Source: Actinomycetes bacterium
Lineage (GTDB): Bacteria > Actinomycetota > Acidimicrobiia > Acidimicrobiales > RAAP-2
Direction: 5' to 3'
DNA length: 9,665 bases
NCBI GenBank assembly: GCA_021849765.1
Contig: JAJZSM010000046.1
Span: 1-9,665 of the forward strand
Shown: in pieces, positions 1-7,987 of the stretch
How positions within the stretch are numbered: position 1 is the stretch's first letter
Layout of the letters: each line of letters opens with the position of its first letter
Translations under genes and position numbers: made by a program
Notes under the pieces: model-generated
What the model was told of the DNA's origin: nothing
Databases searched by the model: none
The model's input: only the letters and a program-made list of their open reading frames with translations

Positions 1-425
1 CGTTCCTCGTGATCCGGGCCTTCGGCGCACGAATGGCCGAGCGTGGGCGCGGCAGCATCATCGTCTACTCGAGCATCCGCGCCCAGGTGGTCGAACCCGG
101 TCAAGGGGTCTACGCCGCCACCAAGGCCGGCGTACTGCAGCTGGTGCGCACCGCGGCCGCGGAGTTCGGCCCCTCTGGCGTGCGCGTGAACACCATCGCT
201 CCCGGTGTGGTGGACACAACGCTCACCGCCTCGATCAAGGCCGACGACGAGTGGTACAACGCGTACGCAAATAAGTCGGTGCTCGGCCGCTGGGCGAAGC
301 CCGAGGAGCTCGTGGGCGCCACGGTCTTTCTCGCCTCGGACGCCAGTTCCTACGTGACCGGTGCATACCTGACCGTGGATGGCGGCTGGCTCGCGGCCGA
401 TGGTCGCTACACCCCACGACTGTAG
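1..425 (+). CDS. Short-chain dehydrogenase/reductase (SDR), 3' part only
   Basis: This is the C-terminal part of a classical SDR, an NAD(P)-dependent oxidoreductase of alcohols or ketones in the cytoplasm. The reading frame is open from base 3, so the gene begins upstream of the window and the GTG at 9 is not a real start. The N-terminal Rossmann glycine motif lies outside. Visible family marks are a catalytic Ser (codon 72-74, in IIVYSS), and 13 residues later the YAATK segment giving the catalytic Tyr (111-113) and Lys (123-125). These are followed by the PG segment (VNTIAPGVV) and the typical C-terminal YVTGAYLTVDGGW. The tail after DGGW is short. The substrate cannot be read from the sequence. 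The stop lies 10 bases before the aldehyde dehydrogenase start, so the two are probably co-transcribed and may oxidise an alcohol and then its aldehyde (inference). Confidence 0.9.
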   Translation, partial: FLVIRAFGARMAERGRGSIIVYSSIRAQVVEPGQGVYAATKAGVLQLVRTAAAEFGPSGVRVNTIAPGVVDTTLTASIKADDEWYNAYANKSVLGRWAKPEELVGATVFLASDASSYVTGAYLTVDGGWLAADGRYTPRL

Positions 426-430
426 AGAGG
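424..430 (+). promoter_or_regulatory. Ribosome binding site of the aldehyde dehydrogenase gene
   Basis: AGAGAGG overlaps the SDR stop codon and lies 5 bases before ATG 436 and 8 before ATG 439. It decides against the upstream in-frame ATG at 379. The overlap with the stop suggests translational coupling between SDR and aldehyde dehydrogenase. Confidence 0.6.
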
Positions 431-435
431 TTGGA

Positions 436-1830
436 ATGATGAACGCATCCAATGCGACACTCGACGCGATCGACCCCGCCACCGAGGAGGTGTTCGCGAC
501 GCTTCCGGTGTCAGACCCGGCGGACGTGACGAATGTTGTACAGCGCGCTCGTGACGCTCTGGCGACGAATACCCAGTGGAAGGACCCCGCGCATCGCGCT
601 CGAACCTTGCACGAGATGGCCCGGCTCTTGCGCGAGAACGTGGACGAGCTTGCAGTGGCCGAGTGCCGCGACACGGGCAAGCCACTCGCCCAGGGCCGTG
701 ATGACGTGCTAATGGCCGCGGCCTATTTCACGTACTACGCGGGCTGGGTGGACAAGTTCGGTGGCCGGTCCATTCCCCTGGGCAGTGAGTTCGTCGACTA
801 CACCGTACGTGAGCCGTGGGGGGTGTGCGCACAGATCATCCCCTGGAACTACCCACTCCAGGTAACCGCGCGATGTGCGGCGCCCGCGATGGCGGTCGGC
901 AACGCGGTCGTGCTCAAGCCCTCGGAGCAGGCGTCGGTGACGCCCTACCGGTTGATGACCCTCTACCGGGAGGCCGGTCTCGCCGAGGACATGTTCGCCG
1001 TGGTGCTGGGTGCTGGTGACGTCGGCTCGGCGCTGGTGGGTGACCCGGGCGTCGATCACGTGACGTTCGTCGGCTCGGCTGCGGTCGGCCAACGCGTCGC
1101 CCAGCAGTGCCTGGAGCGCTACATTCCCGTCGAGCTGGAGATGGGGGGCAAGTCGCCGTCGATCGTCTTCGAGGATGCCGACCTCAACCGTGCCATCCCG
1201 GTGATCGTGCGGGCACTCATTCAGAACGCGGGCCAGAGCTGCTCGGCGGGTTCGAGAGTCATCATCGCCGCGCCGATTTACGACGAGGTGATCGCACGCC
1301 TCGTCGACGCGTTCGCAAAGCTCAGCGTCGGCCCGGGCGAGGAGGACTTCGACCTGGGGCCACTCATCTCGTCGCGCCAACGAGCCCACGCCGAGGCGAT
1401 GGTCGACCGGGCGCGCGAGGGTGGTGCGCGCGTCGTGTGCGGCGGTAAGCGCCCAGCCGATCTTGCGAGCGGCTGGTACCTCGAACCAACGTTGATCGAC
1501 AACGTCCCCGCCGACGCCGAGATCGTCCAGGAGGAGGTCTTCGGGCCGGTCCTCGTCGCGGCCCGCTTCGAGGACGACGACGAGGCCGTGCGCTTGGCCA
1601 ACAACTCCAAGTACGGGCTCGTGGCGGGCGTGTGGACCCGGGACCTGCGTCGCGCGCACGTGGTGGCGAACCGACTCGAGGTCGGTCAGGTGTTCGTGAA
1701 CAGTTACGGTGTCGGTGGCGGGGTCGCGATCCCCTTCGGCGGACTCAAGCACAGTGGACATGCGAGAGGCAAATCGGAGGACGCGCTCCTCGCCTATAGC
1801 CGAGTGAAGAACATCTGCATTGCGTTGTGA
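436..1830 (+). CDS. NAD(P)-dependent aldehyde dehydrogenase
   Basis: A 464-residue aldehyde dehydrogenase, slightly short for the roughly 480-500 residue family, that oxidises an aldehyde to the carboxylic acid in the cytoplasm. All the key residues are visible: PWNYP with the oxyanion Asn (N138), the general-base Glu in LEMGGKSP (E235), and the nucleophile Cys in GQSCSAG (C269). The 34-residue E-to-C spacing equals that in ALDH2. EEVFGPVL (cofactor binding) and the PFGG...SGHARGKSEDAL segment follow. It resembles betaine-aldehyde and related broad dehydrogenases, but the substrate is not determined. I chose ATG 436 (ATG 439 is equally possible) because AGAGAGG at 424-430 sits just upstream. 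The in-frame ATG at 379 would overlap the SDR and adds residues with no family similarity. It follows the SDR by 10 bases. Confidence 0.93.
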   Translation: MMNASNATLDAIDPATEEVFATLPVSDPADVTNVVQRARDALATNTQWKDPAHRARTLHEMARLLRENVDELAVAECRDTGKPLAQGRDDVLMAAAYFTYYAGWVDKFGGRSIPLGSEFVDYTVREPWGVCAQIIPWNYPLQVTARCAAPAMAVGNAVVLKPSEQASVTPYRLMTLYREAGLAEDMFAVVLGAGDVGSALVGDPGVDHVTFVGSAAVGQRVAQQCLERYIPVELEMGGKSPSIVFEDADLNRAIPVIVRALIQNAGQSCSAGSRVIIAAPIYDEVIARLVDAFAKLSVGPGEEDFDLGPLISSRQRAHAEAMVDRAREGGARVVCGGKRPADLASGWYLEPTLIDNVPADAEIVQEEVFGPVLVAARFEDDDEAVRLANNSKYGLVAGVWTRDLRRAHVVANRLEVGQVFVNSYGVGGGVAIPFGGLKHSGHARGKSEDALLAYSRVKNICIAL

Positions 1831-1884
1831 AAGCGACGAGTGACGGTGTAATCGGATCGGTATCGCGCTACCACGGGAGCGGTG

Positions 1885-3153
1885 ATGACAAAGGGTGGAC
1901 GTGCAGACAACGAGGTCGCGGCGCACAACGGTGAGCCGCTGGCGCTGGTGATGCCGGGTCCGGTGGTTCGCCCCGGGGAACGACCGGACTTCAGCCACTA
2001 CGGCGCGTTCGACCCGGGAGCAATTCGGCGCCCGGCGGTGGACGAGTCGGCCGCGTCGATGGTTGACCTGGCGACCGGACTGATTCGCGTGCTCGACGAT
2101 GATGGGAACGCTGAGGGACCCTGGAACCCTCACCTGGACGCACCGACCCTTCGCGAAGGGCTTCGCGTCATGATGCTCACGCGCGAGTTCGATCGACGGA
2201 TGATGATCGACCAGCGCCAGTCCAAGACCTCCTTCTACATGCAGTGCACCGGCGAGGAGGCCATTGCGTGCGCGTTCCAGTCCGCGCTTCGCAAGGGTGA
2301 CATGAACTTCCCGACCTACCGACAACAGGGCCTGCTCGTGGCGGCGGGTTACCCGCTCGAGTTGATGATGTCCCAGGTGTACTCGAACTCGAAGGACCCG
2401 CTGCGCGGGCGCCAAATGCCGGTGTTCTACTCGGCGCGCGAGTACGGGTTCTTCTCCATCTCGGGGAACCTCGCCACCCAGTTCGTTCAGGGCGTGGGGT
2501 GGGCCATGGCCTCGGCGCTGACGGGTGGATCGGCGATCGCGGCCGCGTGGATCGGCGATGGCGCGAGCGCCGAGACGGACTTTTTCTCCGCGCTCGTGAT
2601 GGCCTCGACCTATCGCGCGCCGGTGATCCTCAACGTCGTGAACAATCAGTGGGCGATCTCGACGAGCGAGGCGGTGGCGCGCGGGCAGGCCCCGAGCTTC
2701 GCCGCTCGTGGCCGGGGATTCGGAATCGCCGCGCTGCGCGTTGACGGCAATGACTATCTCGCGGTCCACGCCGTGGCGTCGTGGGCGGTCGAGCGCGCTC
2801 GGGCGAACTTGGGTCCCACGCTCGTGGAGTGGGTCACCTACCGAACAGCCGCCCACTCGTCATCTGATGACCCCGCCAGCTACCGGTCCGCCGACGAGCC
2901 CAGCGCTTGGCCACTCGGTGATCCCATCGAGCGCCTGGCGAAGCATCTCATGGTGCTCGGTGAGCTGGACGAGGCGCAACTCACGGCCCTGCGTGAGCAG
3001 GTCGAGAGCGAAGTCGGGGCCGCCCAGTTGAAGGCGGAGTCCTTCGGAACGCTGAAGGATGGCCCGAAGCCCTCGCCGCGCGAAATCTTCGAGGACGTCT
3101 TTAAGACCATGCCCGAGTCTTTGGCCAGTCAAGAGCGAGAGGCCGGGTACTGA
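1885..3153 (+). CDS. bkdA1: Branched-chain 2-oxoacid dehydrogenase E1 component, alpha subunit
   Basis: A 422-residue thiamine diphosphate (TPP)-dependent E1 alpha subunit. With E1 beta it decarboxylates branched-chain 2-oxoacids (from Val, Leu, Ile) and passes the acyl group to the lipoyl arm of E2. The TPP/Mg motif is present: GDG at 224-226 and NN at 253-254, about 30 residues apart (GDGASAE ... NVVNNQWAIS). The phosphorylation-loop region of the family is present as YRTAAHSSSDDP, with His324. Its roughly 410-residue length, the N-terminal RPDFSHYG segment and the GLIRVLDDDGNAEGPW segment match, from memory, the Pseudomonas BkdA1/BCKDHA form, not the shorter pyruvate dehydrogenase E1 alpha. 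ATG 1885 was preferred to GTG 1882 because GGGAG at 1875-1879 is 5 bases before it and only 2 before the GTG. The first ~20 residues look poorly conserved. It sits 2 bases before E1 beta. Confidence 0.93.
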   Translation: MTKGGRADNEVAAHNGEPLALVMPGPVVRPGERPDFSHYGAFDPGAIRRPAVDESAASMVDLATGLIRVLDDDGNAEGPWNPHLDAPTLREGLRVMMLTREFDRRMMIDQRQSKTSFYMQCTGEEAIACAFQSALRKGDMNFPTYRQQGLLVAAGYPLELMMSQVYSNSKDPLRGRQMPVFYSAREYGFFSISGNLATQFVQGVGWAMASALTGGSAIAAAWIGDGASAETDFFSALVMASTYRAPVILNVVNNQWAISTSEAVARGQAPSFAARGRGFGIAALRVDGNDYLAVHAVASWAVERARANLGPTLVEWVTYRTAAHSSSDDPASYRSADEPSAWPLGDPIERLAKHLMVLGELDEAQLTALREQVESEVGAAQLKAESFGTLKDGPKPSPREIFEDVFKTMPESLASQEREAGY

Positions 3154-3155
3154 TC

Positions 3156-4169
3156 ATGGCGAAGATGACGATGGTCGAGGCGATCCGTGATGCACACGCG
3201 GTGGCGATGGTGCGCGACGAATCGGTGGTGGTCTTCGGGGAAGACGTCGGCTACTTCGGCGGGGTCTTTCGCTGCACGATGGGACTCCAGCAGCGCTTCG
3301 GCGTGTCGCGATGCTTCGACGCGCCCATCACTGAGTCGGGGATCGTCGGGGCCGCCGTCGGCATGGCCGCCTTCGGGCTGCGGCCGTGCGTGGAGATCCA
3401 GTTCGCCGACTACATGTACCCAGCCTACGATCAGATCGTCTCGGAAGCGGCCCGGCTCCGCTACCGCTCCGCCGGTGACTTCAGCGCGCCGTTGACGGTG
3501 CGCATGCCGGTGGGCGGGGGCATCTTCGGTGGTCAAACCCATTCACAGAGCCCCGAGTCCCTATTCACCCACGTCGCGGGCTTAAAGACGGTCATGCCGT
3601 CGAACCCCTACGATGCGAAGGGACTGCTGATCGCCGCGATCGAGGACGACGACCCCGTGATCTTCCTCGAACCCAAGCGCCTCTACAACGGGCCCTTTGA
3701 CGGCTACCACGATCGTGTTGCCGTGCCGTGGGCGCGCCACGAGCTCGGCGAGGTCCCCGAGGGGTACTACAACGCGCCCCTCGGCACCGCCGCGATCCGA
3801 CGACCGGGCAGCGAGGTGACGGTGCTCGCCTACGGCACGATGGTCCACGTCGCGCTCGCCGCGGTCGAGACCTACGGCGTAGACGCCGAGGTCATCGACC
3901 TGCGAACGTTGATCCCGCTCGACCTGGCGACCATCGTCGCGTCGGTCACCAAGACCGGGCGATGCGTGGTTGTCCACGAGGCCACCTTGACGTCGGGATT
4001 CGGCGCCGAACTGGTCGCGCTCGTTCAGAAACACGCATTTTATCACCTCAGCGCACCCATCGAACGCGTGACCGGATACGACACGCCGTACCCGCACAGC
4101 CAGGAGTGGGCGTACTTCCCCGGCCCCGAGCGCATCGGCGCGGCGCTGGCACGCGTGCTCGAGGGCTGA
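3156..4169 (+). CDS. bkdA2: Branched-chain 2-oxoacid dehydrogenase E1 component, beta subunit
   Basis: A 337-residue E1 beta subunit, normal length for the family, which forms an alpha2beta2 tetramer with the upstream gene product. The N-terminal TPP pyrimidine-binding domain shows VFGEDVGYFGGVFR and PITESGIVG, whose Glu60 should activate the TPP aminopyrimidine. QFADYMYPAYDQI follows. The loop GGQTHSQSPE contains the conserved active-site His129. The C-terminal transketolase-like domain includes VTVLAYGTMVHVAL and VIDLRTLIPLD. YDTPYPHSQEWAYFP near the end is typical of the Bkd type (established family knowledge). The start ATG is only 2 bases after the E1 alpha stop. GAGAGG at 3137-3142 is somewhat far for a ribosome site, so translational coupling is likely. 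No E2 or E3 gene follows. The next gene encodes a transporter component. Confidence 0.94.
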   Translation: MAKMTMVEAIRDAHAVAMVRDESVVVFGEDVGYFGGVFRCTMGLQQRFGVSRCFDAPITESGIVGAAVGMAAFGLRPCVEIQFADYMYPAYDQIVSEAARLRYRSAGDFSAPLTVRMPVGGGIFGGQTHSQSPESLFTHVAGLKTVMPSNPYDAKGLLIAAIEDDDPVIFLEPKRLYNGPFDGYHDRVAVPWARHELGEVPEGYYNAPLGTAAIRRPGSEVTVLAYGTMVHVALAAVETYGVDAEVIDLRTLIPLDLATIVASVTKTGRCVVVHEATLTSGFGAELVALVQKHAFYHLSAPIERVTGYDTPYPHSQEWAYFPGPERIGAALARVLEG

Positions 4170-4333
4170 CCGTCGAACCGTTACGAGTGTTTTCGCTCGG
4201 CCGCGGCGACCCGGGTCATGGCAGGGGCGATGGCACTTCGCAGGTGTGACGGACCACGCTCGGGGGCGGTGTGCCGATGGTGGGTCGTGAACGAGTGCGT
4301 CGAGGCGAGCAGCAGGCGCCCGGGCGGACCTGG
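4170..4333. other. Non-coding upstream part of the bkd-transporter gap
   Basis: No convincing gene on either strand. It contains a perfect 10-base palindrome GACCCGGGTC (4208-4217) and a weak 4-bp hairpin CGAG/CTCG (4184-4199) whose 8-base loop contains the T-run, so it is not a convincing terminator for the bkd genes. I see no further structure. Confidence 0.5.
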
Positions 4334-4362
4334 TTGACACGCCCATCCTGGCGTGGTATACC
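4334..4362 (+). promoter_or_regulatory. SigA/sigma-70-type promoter for the ABC transporter operon
   Basis: A perfect -35 hexamer TTGACA (4334-4339), an optimal 17-base spacer and a -10 candidate TATACC (4357-4362, 4 of 6 matches, lacking the final T). Transcription would begin around 4368-4372, giving a leader of about 75-80 bases before the binding-protein GTG at 4448. It is the only strong promoter-like element I found in the window, and its position fits a separately controlled transporter operon. The imperfect -10 suggests moderate or regulated strength (inference). Confidence 0.6.
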
Positions 4363-4382
4363 GGATTCGAAATATTGGATAC
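4356..4382. promoter_or_regulatory. Imperfect dyad overlapping -10/start: candidate operator
   Basis: A 27-base imperfect inverted repeat. The half-site GTATAC at 4356 faces GGATAC ending at 4382, and inner ATT/AAT triplets flank a central CGA. Eight of 13 position pairs match. It covers the -10 and the expected transcription start, where a repressor would block initiation. It is locally AT-rich in otherwise GC-rich DNA and includes the small palindromes TTCGAA (4366-4371) and AATATT (4371-4376). No regulator gene is in the window, so the binding protein is unknown. Confidence 0.3.
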
Positions 4383-4437
4383 ACGAAGGCACCACTGGTC
4401 CAGGCTGCATGCACGTCGAGTGGGTCGCTTCGTGATT

Positions 4438-4444
4438 AGGGGGG
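4438..4444 (+). promoter_or_regulatory. Strong ribosome binding site before the GTG start of the binding protein
   Basis: AGGGGGG ends 3 bases before GTG 4448; its AGGGG core ends 5 bases before. This supports the GTG as the real start and fits high expression of the binding protein. Confidence 0.6.
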
Positions 4445-4447
4445 ATA

Positions 4448-6025
<1,578 letters not shown>

Positions 6026-6048
6026 TGCCTTTGGACGACGTTGCACGC

Positions 6049-6090
6049 CGCACGTGTGCCAGCACCCTTGAGGGTGCTGGCACACGTGCG
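6049..6090. repeat. Perfect 19-bp stem-loop between binding protein and permease genes
   Basis: The left arm CGCACGTGTGCCAGCACCC (6049-6067) is exactly complementary to the right arm 6072-6090, with a 4-base loop TTGA. It begins 23 bases after the binding-protein stop and ends shortly before the first permease start codons. No T-run follows (next bases ACTATGAATG), so it is not a standard intrinsic terminator. Hairpins at this place in other transporter operons (e.g. malE-malF) protect the upstream mRNA and lower downstream expression; the same role is inferred here. Each arm also holds a CACGTG palindrome. Confidence 0.85.
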
Positions 6091-6119
6091 ACTATGAATG
6101 CGTGCCCATGAGCGGTCCG

Positions 6120-7082
6120 ATGAGAAAGATTGCCCTAGGAGCGATGCCCTTGGTCCGTCGGTTGGCAACCATGCTGGTTGCCCTGTGGGGAGCCTCCCTG
6201 CTGGTGTTCGTCGTGCTGAATGTCCTGCCGGGATCGCCGGCGCAGGTGATCCTCGGGACCCAGGCGACCCCGCAGTCGGTACGCCAACTCACGATCCAAC
6301 TCGGACTCAACAAATCGCTCGTGCGCCAGTACCTGGACTGGATGGGCGGACTGGTCCACGGCGACCTGGGCGTCTCGTACATCTCGCACCTGAGCATCGG
6401 CAGTCAGATCGCCCAGGCCCTGTCGGTCACAGGCCCCCTCGTGCTGTTCGCCCTCGTGATCGGTCTCGCCATCGGTCTGCCGCTCGGCTTCGCGGGCGCA
6501 CTGCGTAATGGGCGCTTCTCGGGCTCACTGATCGGTGGACTGAGCCAGATCGGCATGGCGGTGCCGTCGGTGGTCGCCGGGCTCATCTTGATCATCGTGC
6601 TGACCGTAAAGCTGCATGTGTTTCCCACGAGCGGTTTCCCCGGTTGGTCCGACCCCCTGCAGGCACTTCGCGCCCTCGTGCTTCCCGCGTTCTCGCTGGG
6701 TCTCGTCGAAGGCGCCATCCTCAGTCGCTACGTGCGCGCCTCGATCCTCGAGCAACTGCGCTCGGACTACCTGCGCACCGCGCGCTCCAAGGGCTTACGT
6801 GTTGGCCAGGCACTGCGTCGACACGGCTTTCGCAACGCGGCGATCCCACTCGTGACCGTGCTCGGCCTCGAGCTCGCCAGCCTGGTTGTCGGCGCCATCG
6901 TGGTGGAGAACGTCTTCGCCCTACCGGGTCTCGGGCTCTTGCTGTTGGATTCGGTGAACAACCGTGACCTAATCACCGTCCAGGACACCGCCATGCTGGT
7001 CGCGGGCACCGTGCTCGTGCTCAACTTGCTGGTGGACCTCTCCTACCGCCTGCTCGACCCGCGACTGAAGGGCTCGTCGTGA
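6120..7082 (+). CDS. dppB: ABC transporter permease, DppB/OppB type
   Basis: A 320-residue inner-membrane permease, first of the heterodimer forming the translocation path. The N-terminal LVRRLATMLVALWGASLLVFVVLNVLPGSPA is the first membrane helix with the LPG(D/S)P motif typical of DppB. Further hydrophobic stretches follow. The cytoplasmic EAA-type coupling loop is at about 217-246 (YLRTARSKGLRVGQALRRHGFRNAAIP), after which come VVENVFALPGLG and a last helix (AMLVAGTVLVLNLLVDLSYRLLDPRLKG). The start is uncertain: GTG 6102, ATG 6108, ATG 6120 and ATG 6144 are all in frame. I chose 6120 because it clears the upstream hairpin and begins with basic residues; TAGGAG lies only 2 bases before ATG 6144. 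The stop overlaps the next start by 4 bases (GTGA). The symbol denotes the subfamily, not a proven dipeptide substrate. Confidence 0.9.
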   Translation: MRKIALGAMPLVRRLATMLVALWGASLLVFVVLNVLPGSPAQVILGTQATPQSVRQLTIQLGLNKSLVRQYLDWMGGLVHGDLGVSYISHLSIGSQIAQALSVTGPLVLFALVIGLAIGLPLGFAGALRNGRFSGSLIGGLSQIGMAVPSVVAGLILIIVLTVKLHVFPTSGFPGWSDPLQALRALVLPAFSLGLVEGAILSRYVRASILEQLRSDYLRTARSKGLRVGQALRRHGFRNAAIPLVTVLGLELASLVVGAIVVENVFALPGLGLLLLDSVNNRDLITVQDTAMLVAGTVLVLNLLVDLSYRLLDPRLKGSS

Positions 7083-7987
7083 GCGACCTTCCAGCGAGCG
7101 CAACGGGCCGCGGAGCTCTCGACGACCACGCGCTCGTTGACGCGCCGGCAGCTCACGACACGCGCGCCTGGCGACGGTGGCTCCGCAATCCCAATTCGAT
7201 GATCGGCGGGGTCATCGTGCTGCTCGTCGTCGCGTCGGCGCTGACCTCGCTGTTCTGGACCCCCTACAACCCGCTCGCCGTCGACCCCGCCCACGCGCTC
7301 GCCGGGCCCAGCCTGCACCATCTCCTCGGCACCGACGAGTACGGTCGCGACGTCTTCAGCCGGCTGATGGCCAGCTCCCAGATCGCCATGTTCGTCGGTG
7401 CGCTTTCGGTCCTCATCGCGACCGTGATCGGCATCCCCGCCGGCCTGCTCGCTGCCCAGCGCCCGGGGGCGATCGGTCAAGTGGTCCTGCGCCTCGCCGA
7501 CATCCTCTACGGCTTCCCCGCGCTGCTCGCGGCCATCGTGCTCGCCGCCGCCTTCGGCGCGTCCAAGACCACGGTGGTACTCGCGATCGGTATCTCCTAC
7601 ATCCCGGTCTTCATCCGGGTCACGAGGAGCAACGCCCTCGTGGTACTCAATTCGGAGTACGTGCTCGCGGCCCGCGCGTACGGCCGAAGACCCCTCGCGA
7701 TCCTGCGCCGCCACGTCGTGCCGAACATCGCGACCACGATCATCGCCCAGATGAGCCTGCTCTTCTCGCTCACGGTGCTGGCCGAGGCCGCGCTCGACTT
7801 CCTCGGGCTTGGCACCGCCGCGCCGGCGGCGTCGTGGGGCACCATGCTCCAGTCGAGCCAGAACTACCTTGGCAACGACGCGCTGCTCACGGTGTGGCCG
7901 AGTCTCGCCATCGTGATCTGCGTCCTCGGCTTCAGCCTGCTCGGCGACGGCATCGGCGAGCTGCGCGACTCGAGGAGTCGACACTGA
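7079..7987 (+). CDS. dppC: ABC transporter permease, DppC/OppC type
   Basis: A 302-residue inner-membrane permease, partner of the DppB-type protein. A cytoplasmic N-terminal tail of about 40 residues ends in WRRWLRNPNSMIGG, followed by the first membrane helix. The OppC-family signature LGTDEYGRDVFSR occupies 83-95. The EAA-type coupling loop, which contacts an ATPase subunit, lies at about 194-223 (YVLAARAYGRRPLAILRRHVVPN). The DppC-type ending ALDFLGLGTAAPAASWGTML and then WPSLAIVICVLGFSLLGDGIGELRDSR is present. It starts with GTG overlapping the previous stop by 4 bases, and its stop shares one base with the next ATG (TGATG), so translation of all four downstream genes is probably coupled. 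Substrate specificity is not visible. Confidence 0.92.
   Translation: MSDLPASATGRGALDDHALVDAPAAHDTRAWRRWLRNPNSMIGGVIVLLVVASALTSLFWTPYNPLAVDPAHALAGPSLHHLLGTDEYGRDVFSRLMASSQIAMFVGALSVLIATVIGIPAGLLAAQRPGAIGQVVLRLADILYGFPALLAAIVLAAAFGASKTTVVLAIGISYIPVFIRVTRSNALVVLNSEYVLAARAYGRRPLAILRRHVVPNIATTIIAQMSLLFSLTVLAEAALDFLGLGTAAPAASWGTMLQSSQNYLGNDALLTVWPSLAIVICVLGFSLLGDGIGELRDSRSRH

Noticed and set aside
379..435. Upstream ATG start for the aldehyde dehydrogenase.
   Set aside because: It would overlap the SDR gene, adds residues foreign to the family, and the ribosome site at 424-430 points to ATG 436/439.
1831..1884. Possible promoter or terminator between aldehyde dehydrogenase and E1 alpha.
   Set aside because: I found no -35/-10 pair and no stem; only a short repeated ATCGG and the ribosome site GGGAG. 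Read-through transcription is simpler.
709..2856. A 715-codon open frame on the - strand opposite the aldehyde dehydrogenase and E1 alpha genes.
   Set aside because: Its product is rich in Arg, His, Gly and Val with no recognisable domain, as expected of the mirror frame of GC-rich codons. Both + strand genes have intact family motifs over the same region.
4184..4199. Possible terminator after E1 beta (CGAG ... CTCG with TTTT).
   Set aside because: Only 4 base pairs, and the T-run is in the loop rather than after the stem.
3582..4346. A 254-codon - strand open frame over E1 beta and the following gap.
   Set aside because: Shadow of the E1 beta gene with low-complexity Arg/Gly/Val composition and no domain.
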